Shown here in pieces: positions 53,635 through 63,087 of a stretch of 64,000 nucleotides of DNA (position 1 is its first letter; each line of letters starts with the position of its first letter). The notes under the pieces were generated by a model. The model saw nothing but the letters and a program-made list of their open reading frames with translations, did no database searches and had not been told where the DNA came from. The stretch is taken from NCBI RefSeq assembly GCF_002099195.1, contig NZ_NBYX01000008.1, positions 124,001 through 188,000 of the forward strand. The letters run 5' to 3'. The position numbers and the translations under genes are program-made. Source of the DNA: Burkholderia puraquae (GTDB lineage Bacteria; Pseudomonadota; Gammaproteobacteria; Burkholderiales; Burkholderiaceae).

Positions 53635-55445
53635 GTCTCGAACACGTAGGCGCCGGGTGCCGCGGCAAGCCCGGCGGCCGGCGTGCGAGCCGGCACGTCG
53701 CCCGACGAGCGCGCATGCAGCCAGTCGCGCCAGCAGGTCCACCACGATCCGTCCACTGCGGGCGTGTCGTGCACGAATGCGCGCGGGCTGCGGTACGGCG
53801 CGCCCGGTTCGCGGGTCGCGCAGCGGTAGTGGCGGCCCGGATGACCGGGTTCCGACACGATGCCCGCGTTGTGGCCGCCTGCCGTCAGCACGAAAGTCAA
53901 TGCATGGTGAGTCAGCAGATGGAGCTTGTAGACGGAGTGCCACGGCGAGACGTGATCGCGCTCGGTGCCCACCACGAACGTCGGCACGTCGAGATCCGAC
54001 AGCGCGACCGGCCGCCCGTCGACGCAGTAGCGGCCTGCCGCGAGATCGTTGTCGAGGAACAGCCGGGTCAGGTATTCCGAATGCATGCGGTACGGCATGC
54101 GCGTGGTGTCCGCATTCCACGACATCAGGTCGTTCGGCTTCGTGCGCTTGCCGAGCAGGTATTCGCTCATCATCCGGGACCAGATCAGGTCGCGCGCGTT
54201 CAGCAGTTCGAACGCGGCGGACATCTGCGCGCCGTCCAGGTAGCCCTGCCGCCACATCAGTGCATCGAGTGCGGACAGTTCGCTCGCGTCGATGAACAGG
54301 CCGAGTTCGCCAGGTTCGCTGAAATCGGTCTCGGCCGCGAGCAACGTGACGGATCGCAGTGCGCCGTGTTGCCGCCCGTCGCGTGCGAGCGCCGCCGCGC
54401 CGATTGCCAGCAGCGTGCCGCCGAGGCAATAGCCGGCCGCATGGACCGCCTCGCCGCAGATCGACCGGACGACGTCGAGCGCGGCCAGGCAGCCGTCGCG
54501 CAGGTAATCGTCGAGCCCGAGATCGCGCGCTTCCGCGCCCGGATTGCGCCATGACACCGCAAACACGGTATAGCCCGCATCGACCAGGAAACGGATCAGC
54601 GAATCGTGCGGCTGCAGATCGAGGATGTAGTACTTCATGATCCACGACGGCACGATCAGGATCGGCTCGCGCGCGACGCGCGGTGTCGCCGGGTCGTATT
54701 GCAGCAGCTCGCACAATGCGTTGCGCCACACGACCCGGCCCGGCGTAATCGCCACGTCGCGCCCCGGCAGGTACGCACGCGCGTCGCGGCCACGCGTGCC
54801 GCCGGCGCGATCGAGCCACGCGTTCGCATCGTCGAGCCAGTGCCGCGCGCCCGCCGCGAGGTTCGCGCCGCCGCTGCGCATCGTCGCGTCGAGCGCGACC
54901 GGATTGGTCGCCAGAAAGTTGCCGGGCGAGCACGCGTCGAGCCATTGACGCGCGGCGAAACCGACCAGCTCCTCATGGTGCCGCTCGACACCCGGCACGC
55001 CGCGCGTCGCGTCGCGCCACCAGCGCTGGACCGACAGGAAGCCGTCGCGATACGCGCAAAACGGCCAGCCCGACCAGGCGGGCGCGGCGAAACGGGGATC
55101 GGCGCGCCCCGCATGCACGGCCAGGCCGTCCGTGTCTGCGTCGTCCGCCGCGCCGTTCTCCGCCGCCGCGGGCGCGGCCGCCATCCACGCCTGCGTCGCG
55201 AGTTCGAAGCACTTGCCCGGCGACACCGCCAGATGCGCGCCCCAGTCGAGCATGGCCAGCGCGAGCGACACGGGCGACAGCCCGAAGGTCATCGCGGCGA
55301 CGTTGGCATGCGCGGCGCGGTTCCATCGTTCGGCGGGCGTCGCCTCGGCCGGCGCGCATTCGGGCGTGCCGGTTTTCTGCCGGTCCGGATCGGGTTGCTG
55401 CCTCGATTCGCGCACGAGCGGCGCGCGGATGACGGACGCTTTCAT
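53631..55445 (-). CDS. phaC: class I polyhydroxyalkanoate synthase
   Basis: 604 aa. Polymerises 3-hydroxyacyl-CoA. The lipase-like box is G-Y-C340-L-G-G with the catalytic Cys. The Asp is in E-R-D-H-V-S-P-W and the His in G-G-H-N-A-G-I. P-N-Y-like I-V-P-S-W-I-M-K-Y-Y-I-L-D-L and F-A-V-S-W-R-N-P are present. Length and motifs fit class I (no PhaE). ATG 55445 overlaps the phaB stop by 4 bp and its own stop overlaps pta. Confidence 0.95.
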   Translation of the reverse strand: MKASVIRAPLVRESRQQPDPDRQKTGTPECAPAEATPAERWNRAAHANVAAMTFGLSPVSLALAMLDWGAHLAVSPGKCFELATQAWMAAAPAAAENGAADDADTDGLAVHAGRADPRFAAPAWSGWPFCAYRDGFLSVQRWWRDATRGVPGVERHHEELVGFAARQWLDACSPGNFLATNPVALDATMRSGGANLAAGARHWLDDANAWLDRAGGTRGRDARAYLPGRDVAITPGRVVWRNALCELLQYDPATPRVAREPILIVPSWIMKYYILDLQPHDSLIRFLVDAGYTVFAVSWRNPGAEARDLGLDDYLRDGCLAALDVVRSICGEAVHAAGYCLGGTLLAIGAAALARDGRQHGALRSVTLLAAETDFSEPGELGLFIDASELSALDALMWRQGYLDGAQMSAAFELLNARDLIWSRMMSEYLLGKRTKPNDLMSWNADTTRMPYRMHSEYLTRLFLDNDLAAGRYCVDGRPVALSDLDVPTFVVGTERDHVSPWHSVYKLHLLTHHALTFVLTAGGHNAGIVSEPGHPGRHYRCATREPGAPYRSPRAFVHDTPAVDGSWWTCWRDWLHARSSGDVPARTPAAGLAAAPGAYVFET

Positions 55446-56188
55446 CGCATGTACATGCCGCCGTTGACGTCGAATTCGGCGCCTGTCGCAAACGCCGCCG
55501 CGTCGGAACACAGGAAGGCGACGAGCGCGGCGATTTCATCGGGGTCGCCGAGGCGACCGGCCGGAATCTGCGGCAGGATCTTCGTGTCGAGCACTTCCTT
55601 CGGCACCGACTCGAGCATCGCGGTGGCCAGGTAGCCAGGGGCCACCGTGTTGACCGTGATGCCGTGCCGCGCGAGTTCGAGCGCCAGCGACTTCGTGAAA
55701 CCGTGGATGCCGGCTTTCGCGGCCGCGTAGTTCGCCTGCCCGTACGCGCCTCGCTCCCCGTTCACGGACCCGATGTTCACGATCCGGCCGAAGCCGGCGG
55801 CAATCATCCCGGGCACGAACGGCTTCGTCATGTTGAACAGGCCGTCGAGATTGGTGCGCAGCACCGCATCCCACATGCTCTTGGTCATCTTCACGAAGGT
55901 GGCATCGTGCGTGATGCCGGCGTTGTTGACGAGCACGTCGACGCGCCCGAATTCGGCCAGCACGCGTGCCGCGCAATGCTGGCACGACTCGTAGTCGGCC
56001 ACGTCGACCTCGTACGCATGAAACGTGCGGCCCGCCTCGCGTTCGTGCGTGAGCCACGTCGCGACGTGGTCGTTGCGTTCGGTGTGCGACACCGCCACCG
56101 TCATGCCGGCCTCGTGCAGGCGGCGGCTGATCGCGGCACCGAGGCCACCCATTCCACCCGTGACGAAAGCGACGCGCTTAGCGGACAT
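55442..56188 (-). CDS. phaB: acetoacetyl-CoA reductase
   Basis: 248-aa short-chain dehydrogenase. T-G-G-M-G-G-L-G binds NADPH; N-N-A-G-I-T follows; catalytic Ser is in N-I-G-S-V-N-G and Tyr/Lys in Y-A-A-A-K. The sequence I-T-H-D-A-T-F-V-K-M and the Q-A-N-Y-A-A-A-K-A-G-I-H-G-F are those of PhaB. It reduces acetoacetyl-CoA to 3-hydroxybutyryl-CoA for the PHA synthase encoded next. A beta-ketothiolase is not in this window. Confidence 0.95.
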   Translation of the reverse strand: MSAKRVAFVTGGMGGLGAAISRRLHEAGMTVAVSHTERNDHVATWLTHEREAGRTFHAYEVDVADYESCQHCAARVLAEFGRVDVLVNNAGITHDATFVKMTKSMWDAVLRTNLDGLFNMTKPFVPGMIAAGFGRIVNIGSVNGERGAYGQANYAAAKAGIHGFTKSLALELARHGITVNTVAPGYLATAMLESVPKEVLDTKILPQIPAGRLGDPDEIAALVAFLCSDAAAFATGAEFDVNGGMYMR

Positions 56189-56714
56189 GATCGTGCTCCT
56201 GCGCGGCATGGCTGCCATCGAGACGCCGGACGGCCGTGGCGTCGTCGCCCGCGTCGACGGCTTCCGTGATGCCGAGCTCGAACGCGGCCATCCAGTCGCG
56301 CCACGGCATGCTCGCCTCGTTGACCACGGCCAGCCGCCCGAGATCGGGCCACCAGTCGGTCTGGTAGCGCGACAGTGCGCCGGCGCCGTAATCGCGCAAC
56401 CACGTGCGCCACGCACTCGCGCTCTCGAACTGCCCGCGCATGCACAGCTCGGTGGCGTCCTGCCAGATCGCGACAGTAGCGATCGTGTAGTCGCGCATCA
56501 ACTGCCGGGCCGTTTCGCCGAAAGCCGTCCATTGGTTCGTCGCCGTCAGCGCCTGCTGCAGGCCGTGCACCGCGTCGCGGTCCCGCTCGATGCGCCGCCC
56601 TGCCAGCTCATGCCATTCGTGCTGCCAGTCGCGGGTCAGCGCGGCCATGCGCAACGCGAGATCGCAACCCGCGCGGCACGCGTCGTTCGGTGTGGTCAAA
56701 GCTTGGGGGCTCAT
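56178..56714 (-). CDS. phasin-like granule-associated protein (tentative)
   Basis: 178 aa, mostly helical, Trp- and Ala-rich (R-D-W-Q-H-E-W-H-E-L, Q-W-T-A-F-G-E-T-A-R-Q-L-M-R-D-Y). There is no signal peptide or catalytic motif. It leads the PHB operon, overlaps phaB by 11 bp, and has the size and amphipathic helices expected of phasins, but I see no classical phasin signature. The assignment rests mainly on context. GGAGCGAA precedes the ATG. Confidence 0.6.
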   Translation of the reverse strand: MSPQALTTPNDACRAGCDLALRMAALTRDWQHEWHELAGRRIERDRDAVHGLQQALTATNQWTAFGETARQLMRDYTIATVAIWQDATELCMRGQFESASAWRTWLRDYGAGALSRYQTDWWPDLGRLAVVNEASMPWRDWMAAFELGITEAVDAGDDATAVRRLDGSHAAQEHDHVR

Positions 56715-56786
56715 CGTATTCGCTCCTTCGATCCGGTCGATGAATTGGCGTCCGCTTCACTGTGCGACCGTGGCGCACGGCACCCG

Positions 56787-56800
56787 TTGATCTGAGTCAA
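56787..56800. promoter_or_regulatory. FNR/ANR-type box between PHB operon and Usp/ackA operon
   Basis: TTGAT-CTGA-GTCAA. Rightward TAGACT (56822-56827) follows after 21 nt toward the Usp gene. The PHB operon starts 73 bp to the left; the hexamer there (GCACAG) is poor, so this box may serve mainly the rightward operon. Confidence 0.72.
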
Positions 56801-56867
56801 GCACTCGGAAACCCTGCTTCGTAGACTGGATTGCACTGGCGGATCATCCGTCGATGGAGCGATTCCG

Positions 56868-57707
56868 ATGAGCTACAAAAGCCTAGTCGTGCACCTCGAT
56901 ACGAGCGCCCGCGCGCATTCGCGTCTCGAGTTCGCGTTGCGTCTCGCCCGGCGCTTCGGTGCGCATCTCACCGGGCTGTTCGCGGTCTATACGCCGGAGC
57001 CGCATTCGTTCTACGTGATGGCCGGTTCCGCCGACTATTTCCGCGCGCAACGCGAGCAGCGCGACGAGCGGCTCGGCGCGCTGGAGCGCCTGTTTCACGC
57101 GGAAACGGCCCGCGCGAAGGTGCCGTCCACCTGGGTGCGCGCAGACGAACGCGCGAATGTGGCCGTGCCGCGCGCCGCACGTCTTGCCGACCTCGTGATT
57201 GCGGGCCAAAGCGACCCGAACGATCCCGAAACCTACATCGACGACCAGTTTCCGGAGAACCTCGTGCTGTCCGCCGGTCGCCCGGTGCTGTTCTGGCCAT
57301 ACACCGGCGAATTCCCGTCGATCGGCGAACGGGTATTCGTCGCCTGGGACGGCAGCCGCGAAGCTGCCCGCGCCGCGCACGACGCGCTCCCCTTTCTCGA
57401 GCATGCGAAGCGCACGACGGTCGTCGCCGTGGTCGACGGCGATTCGGAAGCGGCGACCACGCGCATTCCGGCCGCCGATGCCGCGTTGATGCTCGCGCGC
57501 CATGCGCGCGACGTGAACGTGCTCGACATCGACACCGGAACCGGCGAGTCAGTCGGCGACACGCTGCTGTCACGTGCTTACGAAACGGGCTCCGACCTGC
57601 TGGTCATGGGTGCCTACGGCCATCCGCGCTGGCGCGAGCTGGTCATGGGCGGCGCCACGCGCACGGTGCTGGCGTCGATGACGCTGCCGGTACTGATGTC
57701 GCACTGA
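56868..57707 (+). CDS. tandem universal stress protein
   Basis: 279 aa with two Usp folds. The first starts Y-K-S-L-V-V-H-L-D-T-S and is divergent; the second starts V-F-V-A-W-D-G-S and ends M-G-A-Y-G-H-P-R-W-R-E-L-V-M-G-G-A-T-R-T-V-L. The ATP loop is partly changed (G-A-T instead of G-S-V). It leads an operon with acetate kinase, 8 bp apart, from an FNR-type promoter. Confidence 0.92.
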   Translation: MSYKSLVVHLDTSARAHSRLEFALRLARRFGAHLTGLFAVYTPEPHSFYVMAGSADYFRAQREQRDERLGALERLFHAETARAKVPSTWVRADERANVAVPRAARLADLVIAGQSDPNDPETYIDDQFPENLVLSAGRPVLFWPYTGEFPSIGERVFVAWDGSREAARAAHDALPFLEHAKRTTVVAVVDGDSEAATTRIPAADAALMLARHARDVNVLDIDTGTGESVGDTLLSRAYETGSDLLVMGAYGHPRWRELVMGGATRTVLASMTLPVLMSH

Positions 57708-57715
57708 ACCTGGCG

Positions 57716-58915
57716 ATGCGTACGCTCGCGCTGCTCGTCGTCAATGCCGGTTCGTCGAGCGTGAAATTCGCGGTCTTCGCGTATCCGCCGCACGGCGATC
57801 CCGTGCGGCGGCCGCTGCACGAGGGTGAAGCGGTCGCAACCGGCAACAGTGTATCGATCCGCTTCGACGCTGCCCCGGGCGGCACGCTGCCGCTGCACGC
57901 GGGCGATCCGTACCGCGCCGTGCTCGCGCAGATCGCGATGTGGATCCGCGTGCAACTGCCGCATATCGCGCTGGGCGCGATCGCGCATCGTGTCGTGCAC
58001 GGCGGTGCCCGGTACGTCGACCCTGTCGTTGTCGACGACGCGGTGCTCGACGCGCTTCGCACGCTGACGCCGCTCGCGCCGCTGCATCAACCGCATAGCC
58101 TCGATGCGATCGAGGTGCTGCGCGACGCGTTTCCCGACGTGCCGCAAGTCGCCGTGTTCGATACCGCGTTTCATCGCACGCTACCGCGCGCCGAGCAGTT
58201 GCTGCCGCTGCCGCATGCATGGTTCGACCGGGGGGTGCGTCGCTACGGGTTCCACGGTCTGTCATACGAATACCTGGCCGTCGCGCTCGCCGAGCAGTTC
58301 GGCGCACGTGCGCACGGTCGCGTGATCGCCGCCCATCTCGGCAGCGGCGCCAGCCTGTGCGCGATGCGCGACTGCCGCAGCGTCGCGACGACCATGGGCT
58401 TCTCGGCGCTCGACGGGCTGATGATGAGCTCGCGCTGCGGGACACTCGACCCCGGCGTGGTCCTGCACCTGCTCGAGGCCGGCAAACTGTCCGCCGAAGC
58501 ATTGGGCCACATGCTGTATCACGAGTCGGGCCTCAAGGGCGTGTCGGGCGCCTCCGGCGATCCGCGTGTGCTGCTGGCGTGCGAAGCCGCCGGTGACGTA
58601 CTGGCCCGCGATGCGCTGGCACTCTACGTCCATCGCATCGTGCGCGAAGCCGGTGCGCTCGTCGCGCTGCTCGGCGGCCTCGACATGCTGGTCTTCACCG
58701 CCGGCATCGGCGAGCACTCGGCGGTCTTGCGCGAGCGGATCTGCGCGGCGCTCGCGTGGCTCGGCATTGAAATGGATGCGCACGCGAACGCGGACCACGC
58801 GCAGGTCGTGTCGTCCGCGTCGAGCGCGATCGCGGTAGTCGTCGAGCCGACCAACGAAGCGTGGATCGCCGCGCGCGCCGCGGTCGGTGTGCTGCGCGCC
58901 AACCGCGACGCTTGA
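57716..58915 (+). CDS. ackA: acetate kinase
   Basis: 399 aa. Motifs: V-V-N-A-G-S-S-S-V-K-F at the N-terminus, R-Y-G-F-H-G-L-S-Y-E-Y, A-A-H-L-G-S-G-A-S-L-C-A and F-T-A-G-I-G-E-H-S. All catalytic regions (Asn7-like, Arg, His, Asp, Glu) appear present. The start follows the Usp stop by 8 bp with no strong ribosome site, so translation is probably coupled. With pta in the divergent operon it completes acetyl-CoA -> acetate + ATP, the main anaerobic ATP route visible here. Confidence 0.95.
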   Translation: MRTLALLVVNAGSSSVKFAVFAYPPHGDPVRRPLHEGEAVATGNSVSIRFDAAPGGTLPLHAGDPYRAVLAQIAMWIRVQLPHIALGAIAHRVVHGGARYVDPVVVDDAVLDALRTLTPLAPLHQPHSLDAIEVLRDAFPDVPQVAVFDTAFHRTLPRAEQLLPLPHAWFDRGVRRYGFHGLSYEYLAVALAEQFGARAHGRVIAAHLGSGASLCAMRDCRSVATTMGFSALDGLMMSSRCGTLDPGVVLHLLEAGKLSAEALGHMLYHESGLKGVSGASGDPRVLLACEAAGDVLARDALALYVHRIVREAGALVALLGGLDMLVFTAGIGEHSAVLRERICAALAWLGIEMDAHANADHAQVVSSASSAIAVVVEPTNEAWIAARAAVGVLRANRDA

Positions 58916-58925
58916 TCCAGATCAG
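58912..58925 (+). promoter_or_regulatory. FNR-like box (one mismatch) before the Usp pair
   Basis: TTGAT-CCAG-ATCAG, overlapping the ackA stop. GATGAT (58947-58952) follows after 21 nt; ATG of the next Usp is at 58985. Confidence 0.6.
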
Positions 58926-58984
58926 CGCGACCGGCATGCACGCGCCGATGATGATCTCATCCACATCCGTTCAAGGGAAACGCC

Positions 58985-59488
58985 ATGTACTCGAACATTC
59001 TGGTTGCACTCGACGGCAGCGACACGTCGTCCCGTGCACTTGACGCCGCGCTGGCTATCGCGTCGGAGACGGGTGCCCGGCTGACTCCCGTCTACGTCGT
59101 CGATTTCCTCGTGCCAGCCTACGACATGTACGGCTACGACCCGTCGATCCTGATCGACGCCTTTCGTGAAGAAGGGCTGCGCGTCACCGACGACGCGGCG
59201 CGGCGCCTGAAAGCGCGCGACGTCGCCGGCACGCCGCAGATCACCAACGTCGCGCCGGCCGGTGACGACATCCCGCACCGGATCGTCAGTCTTGCCAACG
59301 AAATCAAGGCCGATCTGATCATCATCGGCACGCACGGCCGGCGCGGCGTACAGCGCCTCTTCCTCGGCAGCGTGGCCGAGCGCGTGCTGCGCCTGGCCAC
59401 GTGCCCGGTGCTGATGATTCCGGCGGGCTGCCCGTCCGGTAAACCCGCCGAGACCGTCGCGGCATCAACCGAAAAGGAGCCGTCATGA
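58985..59488 (+). CDS. single-domain universal stress protein
   Basis: 167 aa. N-I-L-V-A-L-D-G-S-D-T-S at the start and the full ATP loop G-T-H-G-R-R-G-V-Q-R-L-F-L-G-S-V-A-E-R-V-L. Class UspA/ATP-binding. AAGGGAAA precedes ATG 58985. It overlaps the following tandem Usp by 4 bp (ATGA). Confidence 0.94.
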   Translation: MYSNILVALDGSDTSSRALDAALAIASETGARLTPVYVVDFLVPAYDMYGYDPSILIDAFREEGLRVTDDAARRLKARDVAGTPQITNVAPAGDDIPHRIVSLANEIKADLIIIGTHGRRGVQRLFLGSVAERVLRLATCPVLMIPAGCPSGKPAETVAASTEKEPS

Positions 59489-60318
59489 GCTACAAGACCC
59501 TGCTCGTCCACCTCGACGACAGCGAGCGCTGCGCGACCCGCGTCGACCTCGCGCTCGAACTCGCGGCACGCTGGAATGCGCATTTGATCGGCCTCTACGT
59601 GGTCTGCCAGGATCTCTTCGAGCCGTTGCGGCGGCCCGACGAACCGCTGAAGCTGGCCGTCTACGAGCGCCTGTGCGACCAGCGGCGCAAGGAGGCCGAG
59701 GAGAAATTCCTGATGGCCGCCGAGCGCGCGGGACGCAGCGTCGAATGGCAGGCACCGACCGGCGACGCGACCGCCGCCGCCATTCTGCACGCGCGCCACG
59801 CCGATCTGCTGATACTCGGCCAGGAAGACCCGGACGATCGCATGACCTACGTGGCGCGCCATTTCGTCGAGGATCTCGTGATGGGCAGCGGCCGTCCGGC
59901 GATCGTCGTGCCCTACGCGGGCGACGTGCGAACGATCGGCGAGAACGTGCTGATCGGCTGGGACGGCGGGCGCGAAGCCGCCCGCGTGATGGCCGATGCG
60001 CTGCCGCTGCTGGCCCGCGCGCGCTTCGTCAACGTGGAGACGGTCGTGCGCGGGCAGCCGGATCCGGACAAGACGCCGGCGGGCGTCGACGTCGCCGCGT
60101 ATCTCGAGCGGCACGGCGTGCGCGCGTCGTTCTCGACAACGCCGCGCGACCGGTCGGTGGGAGTAGGCGCGACGCTGCTGAACCGGGTGACCGACCTGCA
60201 TGCGGACCTGCTGGTGATGGGTCTGTACAGCCATACGCGCGCGCATGAACGCGTGCTGGGCGGTGCGACGCGCACCGTCCTCGAGACGATGACGGTGCCG
60301 GTGCTGCTGTCGCACTGA
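59485..60318 (+). CDS. tandem universal stress protein
   Basis: 277 aa and similar in build to the 56868 product (both begin M-S-Y-K-S/T-L and end M-T-V/L-P-V-L-x-S-H). The second domain has L-I-G-W-D-G-G-R-E-A-A-R and the C-terminal loop M-G-L-Y-S-H-T-R-A-H-E-R-V-L-G-G-A-T-R-T-V-L-E. The two probably arose by duplication. GGAG precedes the ATG. Confidence 0.93.
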   Translation: MSYKTLLVHLDDSERCATRVDLALELAARWNAHLIGLYVVCQDLFEPLRRPDEPLKLAVYERLCDQRRKEAEEKFLMAAERAGRSVEWQAPTGDATAAAILHARHADLLILGQEDPDDRMTYVARHFVEDLVMGSGRPAIVVPYAGDVRTIGENVLIGWDGGREAARVMADALPLLARARFVNVETVVRGQPDPDKTPAGVDVAAYLERHGVRASFSTTPRDRSVGVGATLLNRVTDLHADLLVMGLYSHTRAHERVLGGATRTVLETMTVPVLLSH

Positions 60319-60337
60319 CGCCGCACGCATGACAACG

Positions 60338-60359
60338 GGGCAGCCGCCCGCGGCTGCCC
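60338..60359. terminator. bidirectional hairpin between two Usp genes
   Basis: Arms GGGCAGCCG (60338-60346) and CGGCTGCCC (60351-60359) with a 4-nt loop, followed on the plus strand by TCTTCC. It lies between converging genes. Confidence 0.65.
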
Positions 60360-60366
60360 TCTTCCG

Positions 60367-60837
60367 TCACAACACGGCCGCGCACGCGCCCCGCCCCTCA
60401 CGCACGACCAGCACCGGCCGGTCGGCGGTGCGCAGCAGCGACTCGGCGACGCTGCCGAGCAACGCGCGGCGCACGCCGCGGCGTCCGTGCGTGCCCATGA
60501 CGATCAGGTCCGCGTCGCATTCCGCGGCGGCTCGCTCCAGCACGGACGACACGTCCTCGCCGCAAGCGTCGAGCGTACGGGCTGTGCCGCGCACGCCGCA
60601 TAGCCGAAACGCGGTCTCGGCGTCCGCCACCGCGATCGCGGCCCTGTCCGCATCCAGCCCCTCCGGGTCGCGCTGGTCGACATAACCGCTGTCGACGTCC
60701 GTCAGCCGTGGCGCGTCCGATACCACGCACACGGCGACGATCAGGCCGCCCGAATCGCGGGCGAGCGCGATCGCCTCGTCGAGCGCCAGCCGCGAACTGC
60801 GGCTGCCGTCGATTGCCGCGAAGATCCTTGCATACAT
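60367..60837 (-). CDS. single-domain universal stress protein
   Basis: 156 aa. It reads R-I-F-A-A-I-D-G-S-R-S-S-R-L-A-L, and the ATP loop is G-T-H-G-R-R-G-V-R-R-A-L-L-G-S-V-A-E-S-L-L. GGGAGG precedes ATG 60837. Divergent from the sensor kinase, with an FNR-type box between them whose leftward -10 hexamer is CAGACT. Confidence 0.94.
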   Translation of the reverse strand: MYARIFAAIDGSRSSRLALDEAIALARDSGGLIVAVCVVSDAPRLTDVDSGYVDQRDPEGLDADRAAIAVADAETAFRLCGVRGTARTLDACGEDVSSVLERAAAECDADLIVMGTHGRRGVRRALLGSVAESLLRTADRPVLVVREGRGACAAVL

Positions 60838-60908
60838 GATGCCTCCCTGGTGCCGTCGGGTTTCGACCGGCATGCCACACCAGTCTGGGCCCGACGCGCG
60901 TCATCCGG

Positions 60909-60922
60909 TTGACGCCGGTCAA
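60909..60922. promoter_or_regulatory. FNR/ANR-type box between Usp and the CHASE-PAS kinase
   Basis: TTGAC-GCCG-GTCAA. Leftward CAGACT (60887-60882) follows after 21 nt. Rightward the hexamer is TGCATC, with a better TATGCA two bases nearer. It may serve both genes. Confidence 0.7.
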
Positions 60923-61092
60923 GCCCGCAGGGCAGCCGGCATATGCATCGGTCCCGATTGGCGAATGCAGACAAAACGCGCACAATTTCGGGCGACATCG
61001 CAGTTTCAGCCCGCCCCGCTTCTCATACCCCGAGTCCGGGCCGCCGCCCGCCGCCAGCCAGCCGCCGGCGAAATCCGTCAGGATGAACGGCA

Positions 61093-63087
61093 ATGACAGT
61101 CAATGCGTCCTCCTCCAAGGCCGGGCCGGCTCCGCGCAGGATTCGGCCTGCGCGATACGCGACCCTGGCCGCGCTGCTGACGCTGGCGCTCGGCCTGGCT
61201 GCATCGTTTGCCTGCGCCCGGCTTCTGCAAAACCGGGCGCAGGAAGCCGCCCAGGCTCGCTTCGCGCAATCGGCGACGCTTGCGACGGCCGACCTCCGGC
61301 GCAGCCTCCTCGGCGCCGCTACCGTGTTGCGTGGCGCGCGCGGCTTCGCATCGACGCTGGCCGTGCCTCAATCCGGCGACGCGTGGCGCCGCTACCTCGC
61401 CGGTCTCGATCTGGACGGTTTGAAGTCACCCGTCCGCAGCCTTGGAAGGATCGAGCCGAGCGCCGCCGACGACAATCAGGCGACCCGACGGGCGCTGCAG
61501 CGCGCGGCAGAAACCGGCAAGACCGCGCTGGCCGCGAATGCGATCCAGGACAGCACGGACGCGACGATCACCCGCACGGCGCTGACGCTGTATCTGCCGA
61601 TTTTTGCGAACGCTGAAGACGGGGCTTCGTCCTGGCCGCAGCACGCGCGCGCGACCGGATACGTTTATGCGGCGCTCGATCCGGAGCGTCTTGTCGATCC
61701 ATCGGTCCTGGATCGGCTGCACATGGAAATCACGGCCGACAACCCGACGGCTCCCGTCTATTCCGGCGGCTTCAGCGGCGACGACGCCACTGCCGCCCGC
61801 GACGTGCTCATGCGAACGGATGCGTTGACGTTCGGCGGCACACCGCTCTCGCTGCGCTACAGTGCGCCGCCCGCCGACACGTCCGGATCCGCGATGGCCG
61901 TGCGGGTGGCCGGAATCGCGCTGTCGCTGATCCTGGCCGCCCTCGTGCAGCAGGCCGCCGTCAAGCGAATGTCTGCAGTCGTACCTGTCGGCGACGGCCA
62001 GCCGACCGAGGCCAGGATGATGGGCATCATCCGGTCATCGATGGAGGCCATCATCACCGTCGATGAAAGTCAGACGATTGTGATCTTCAATCCGGCTGCA
62101 GAACGCGTGTTCGGCGTCTCCGCGATGGAGGCGATCGGCGCACCGCTCTCCCGCTTCATCCCCGAGCGCTTCCGTGCCGCACACACGCGGCACGTCGAAC
62201 AATTCGGCGTGACCGGCGTGTCGGAGCGCCAAATGGGACAGCAGCGCGTGCTGTTCGGCCTGCGCGGCGACGGCTCGGAGTTTCCGATCGAGGCGTCGAT
62301 ATCGCAGATTCGCGACGGCACGGGCAAGCTGTACACGGTCATGTTGCGCGACGTTACCGAGCGAGTCCGGGCGGAAAATGCCCTCAAGCAGTCACGCGAG
62401 GAACTGCGCGACCTGTCCGCCAACCTGCAGAACGTGCGGGAGGAAGAAAAGACGCGGATTGCGCGTGAACTGCACGACGACCTCGGCCAGCAACTCACGG
62501 CGCTCAAGATGGATCTCTCCTCCGTCGAACTGGGGCTTGCGGGCGTCGTCGCCCCCCACACCGGCGTGCGCGAGCAGTTGGGCAGCATGCATCGCCTGAT
62601 CGATTCGACCGTTGCGTCGGTTCGGCGCATTGCGGCCGATTTGCGGCCGGTGATGCTCGACGATCTCGGTCTCGTCCCGGCGATCGAGTGGCTGGTCAAC
62701 GATTTCACGCATCGCTACCGGATCACGGTCGACCGGGACATCGCCCCCGTCGATACCGCGTTCACCAGCGCCGGTGCCACGACGCTGTTCCGCATCGTGC
62801 AGGAAGCGCTCACCAATGTCGCGCGGCACGCCGATGCGACGCAGGTGACGCTCGTATTGAAAGTGGAAGACGGCTACTGCATGCTGCGCATCGCGGATAA
62901 CGGTCACGGCGCCCCGGAGAGCGCTCACGACGAGCGCGATCGCCCGTCGTTCGGGCTGATCGGCATCCGTGAACGCGCGCACATGCTCGACGGCACGGTG
63001 ACGATCGACAACCGGCCCGGGACGGGGTTCACGATTACCGTGGCGCTACCGCTTCACGCCATCCAGCAAGGAGACATACTGTCATGA
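61093..63087 (+). CDS. CHASE-PAS sensor histidine kinase (FixL/NarX-like output)
   Basis: 664 aa. TM1 is about 20-40, an extracytoplasmic CHASE domain about 75-230 (L-R-G-A-R-G-F-A-S-T-L, P-I-F-A-N-A-E-D-G), and TM2 about 272-293. The PAS domain about 310-430 has H in F-R-A-A-H-T-R-H-V-E-Q-F and R in G-Q-Q-R-V-L-F-G-L-R-G-D-G. HisKA_3 has R-I-A-R-E-L-H-D-D-L-G-Q, then a HATPase. These His and Arg align with the haem ligand and ligand-sensing Arg of FixL, but non-haem PAS domains can share them. ATGA overlap with the regulator. Confidence 0.9.
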   Translation: MTVNASSSKAGPAPRRIRPARYATLAALLTLALGLAASFACARLLQNRAQEAAQARFAQSATLATADLRRSLLGAATVLRGARGFASTLAVPQSGDAWRRYLAGLDLDGLKSPVRSLGRIEPSAADDNQATRRALQRAAETGKTALAANAIQDSTDATITRTALTLYLPIFANAEDGASSWPQHARATGYVYAALDPERLVDPSVLDRLHMEITADNPTAPVYSGGFSGDDATAARDVLMRTDALTFGGTPLSLRYSAPPADTSGSAMAVRVAGIALSLILAALVQQAAVKRMSAVVPVGDGQPTEARMMGIIRSSMEAIITVDESQTIVIFNPAAERVFGVSAMEAIGAPLSRFIPERFRAAHTRHVEQFGVTGVSERQMGQQRVLFGLRGDGSEFPIEASISQIRDGTGKLYTVMLRDVTERVRAENALKQSREELRDLSANLQNVREEEKTRIARELHDDLGQQLTALKMDLSSVELGLAGVVAPHTGVREQLGSMHRLIDSTVASVRRIAADLRPVMLDDLGLVPAIEWLVNDFTHRYRITVDRDIAPVDTAFTSAGATTLFRIVQEALTNVARHADATQVTLVLKVEDGYCMLRIADNGHGAPESAHDERDRPSFGLIGIRERAHMLDGTVTIDNRPGTGFTITVALPLHAIQQGDILS

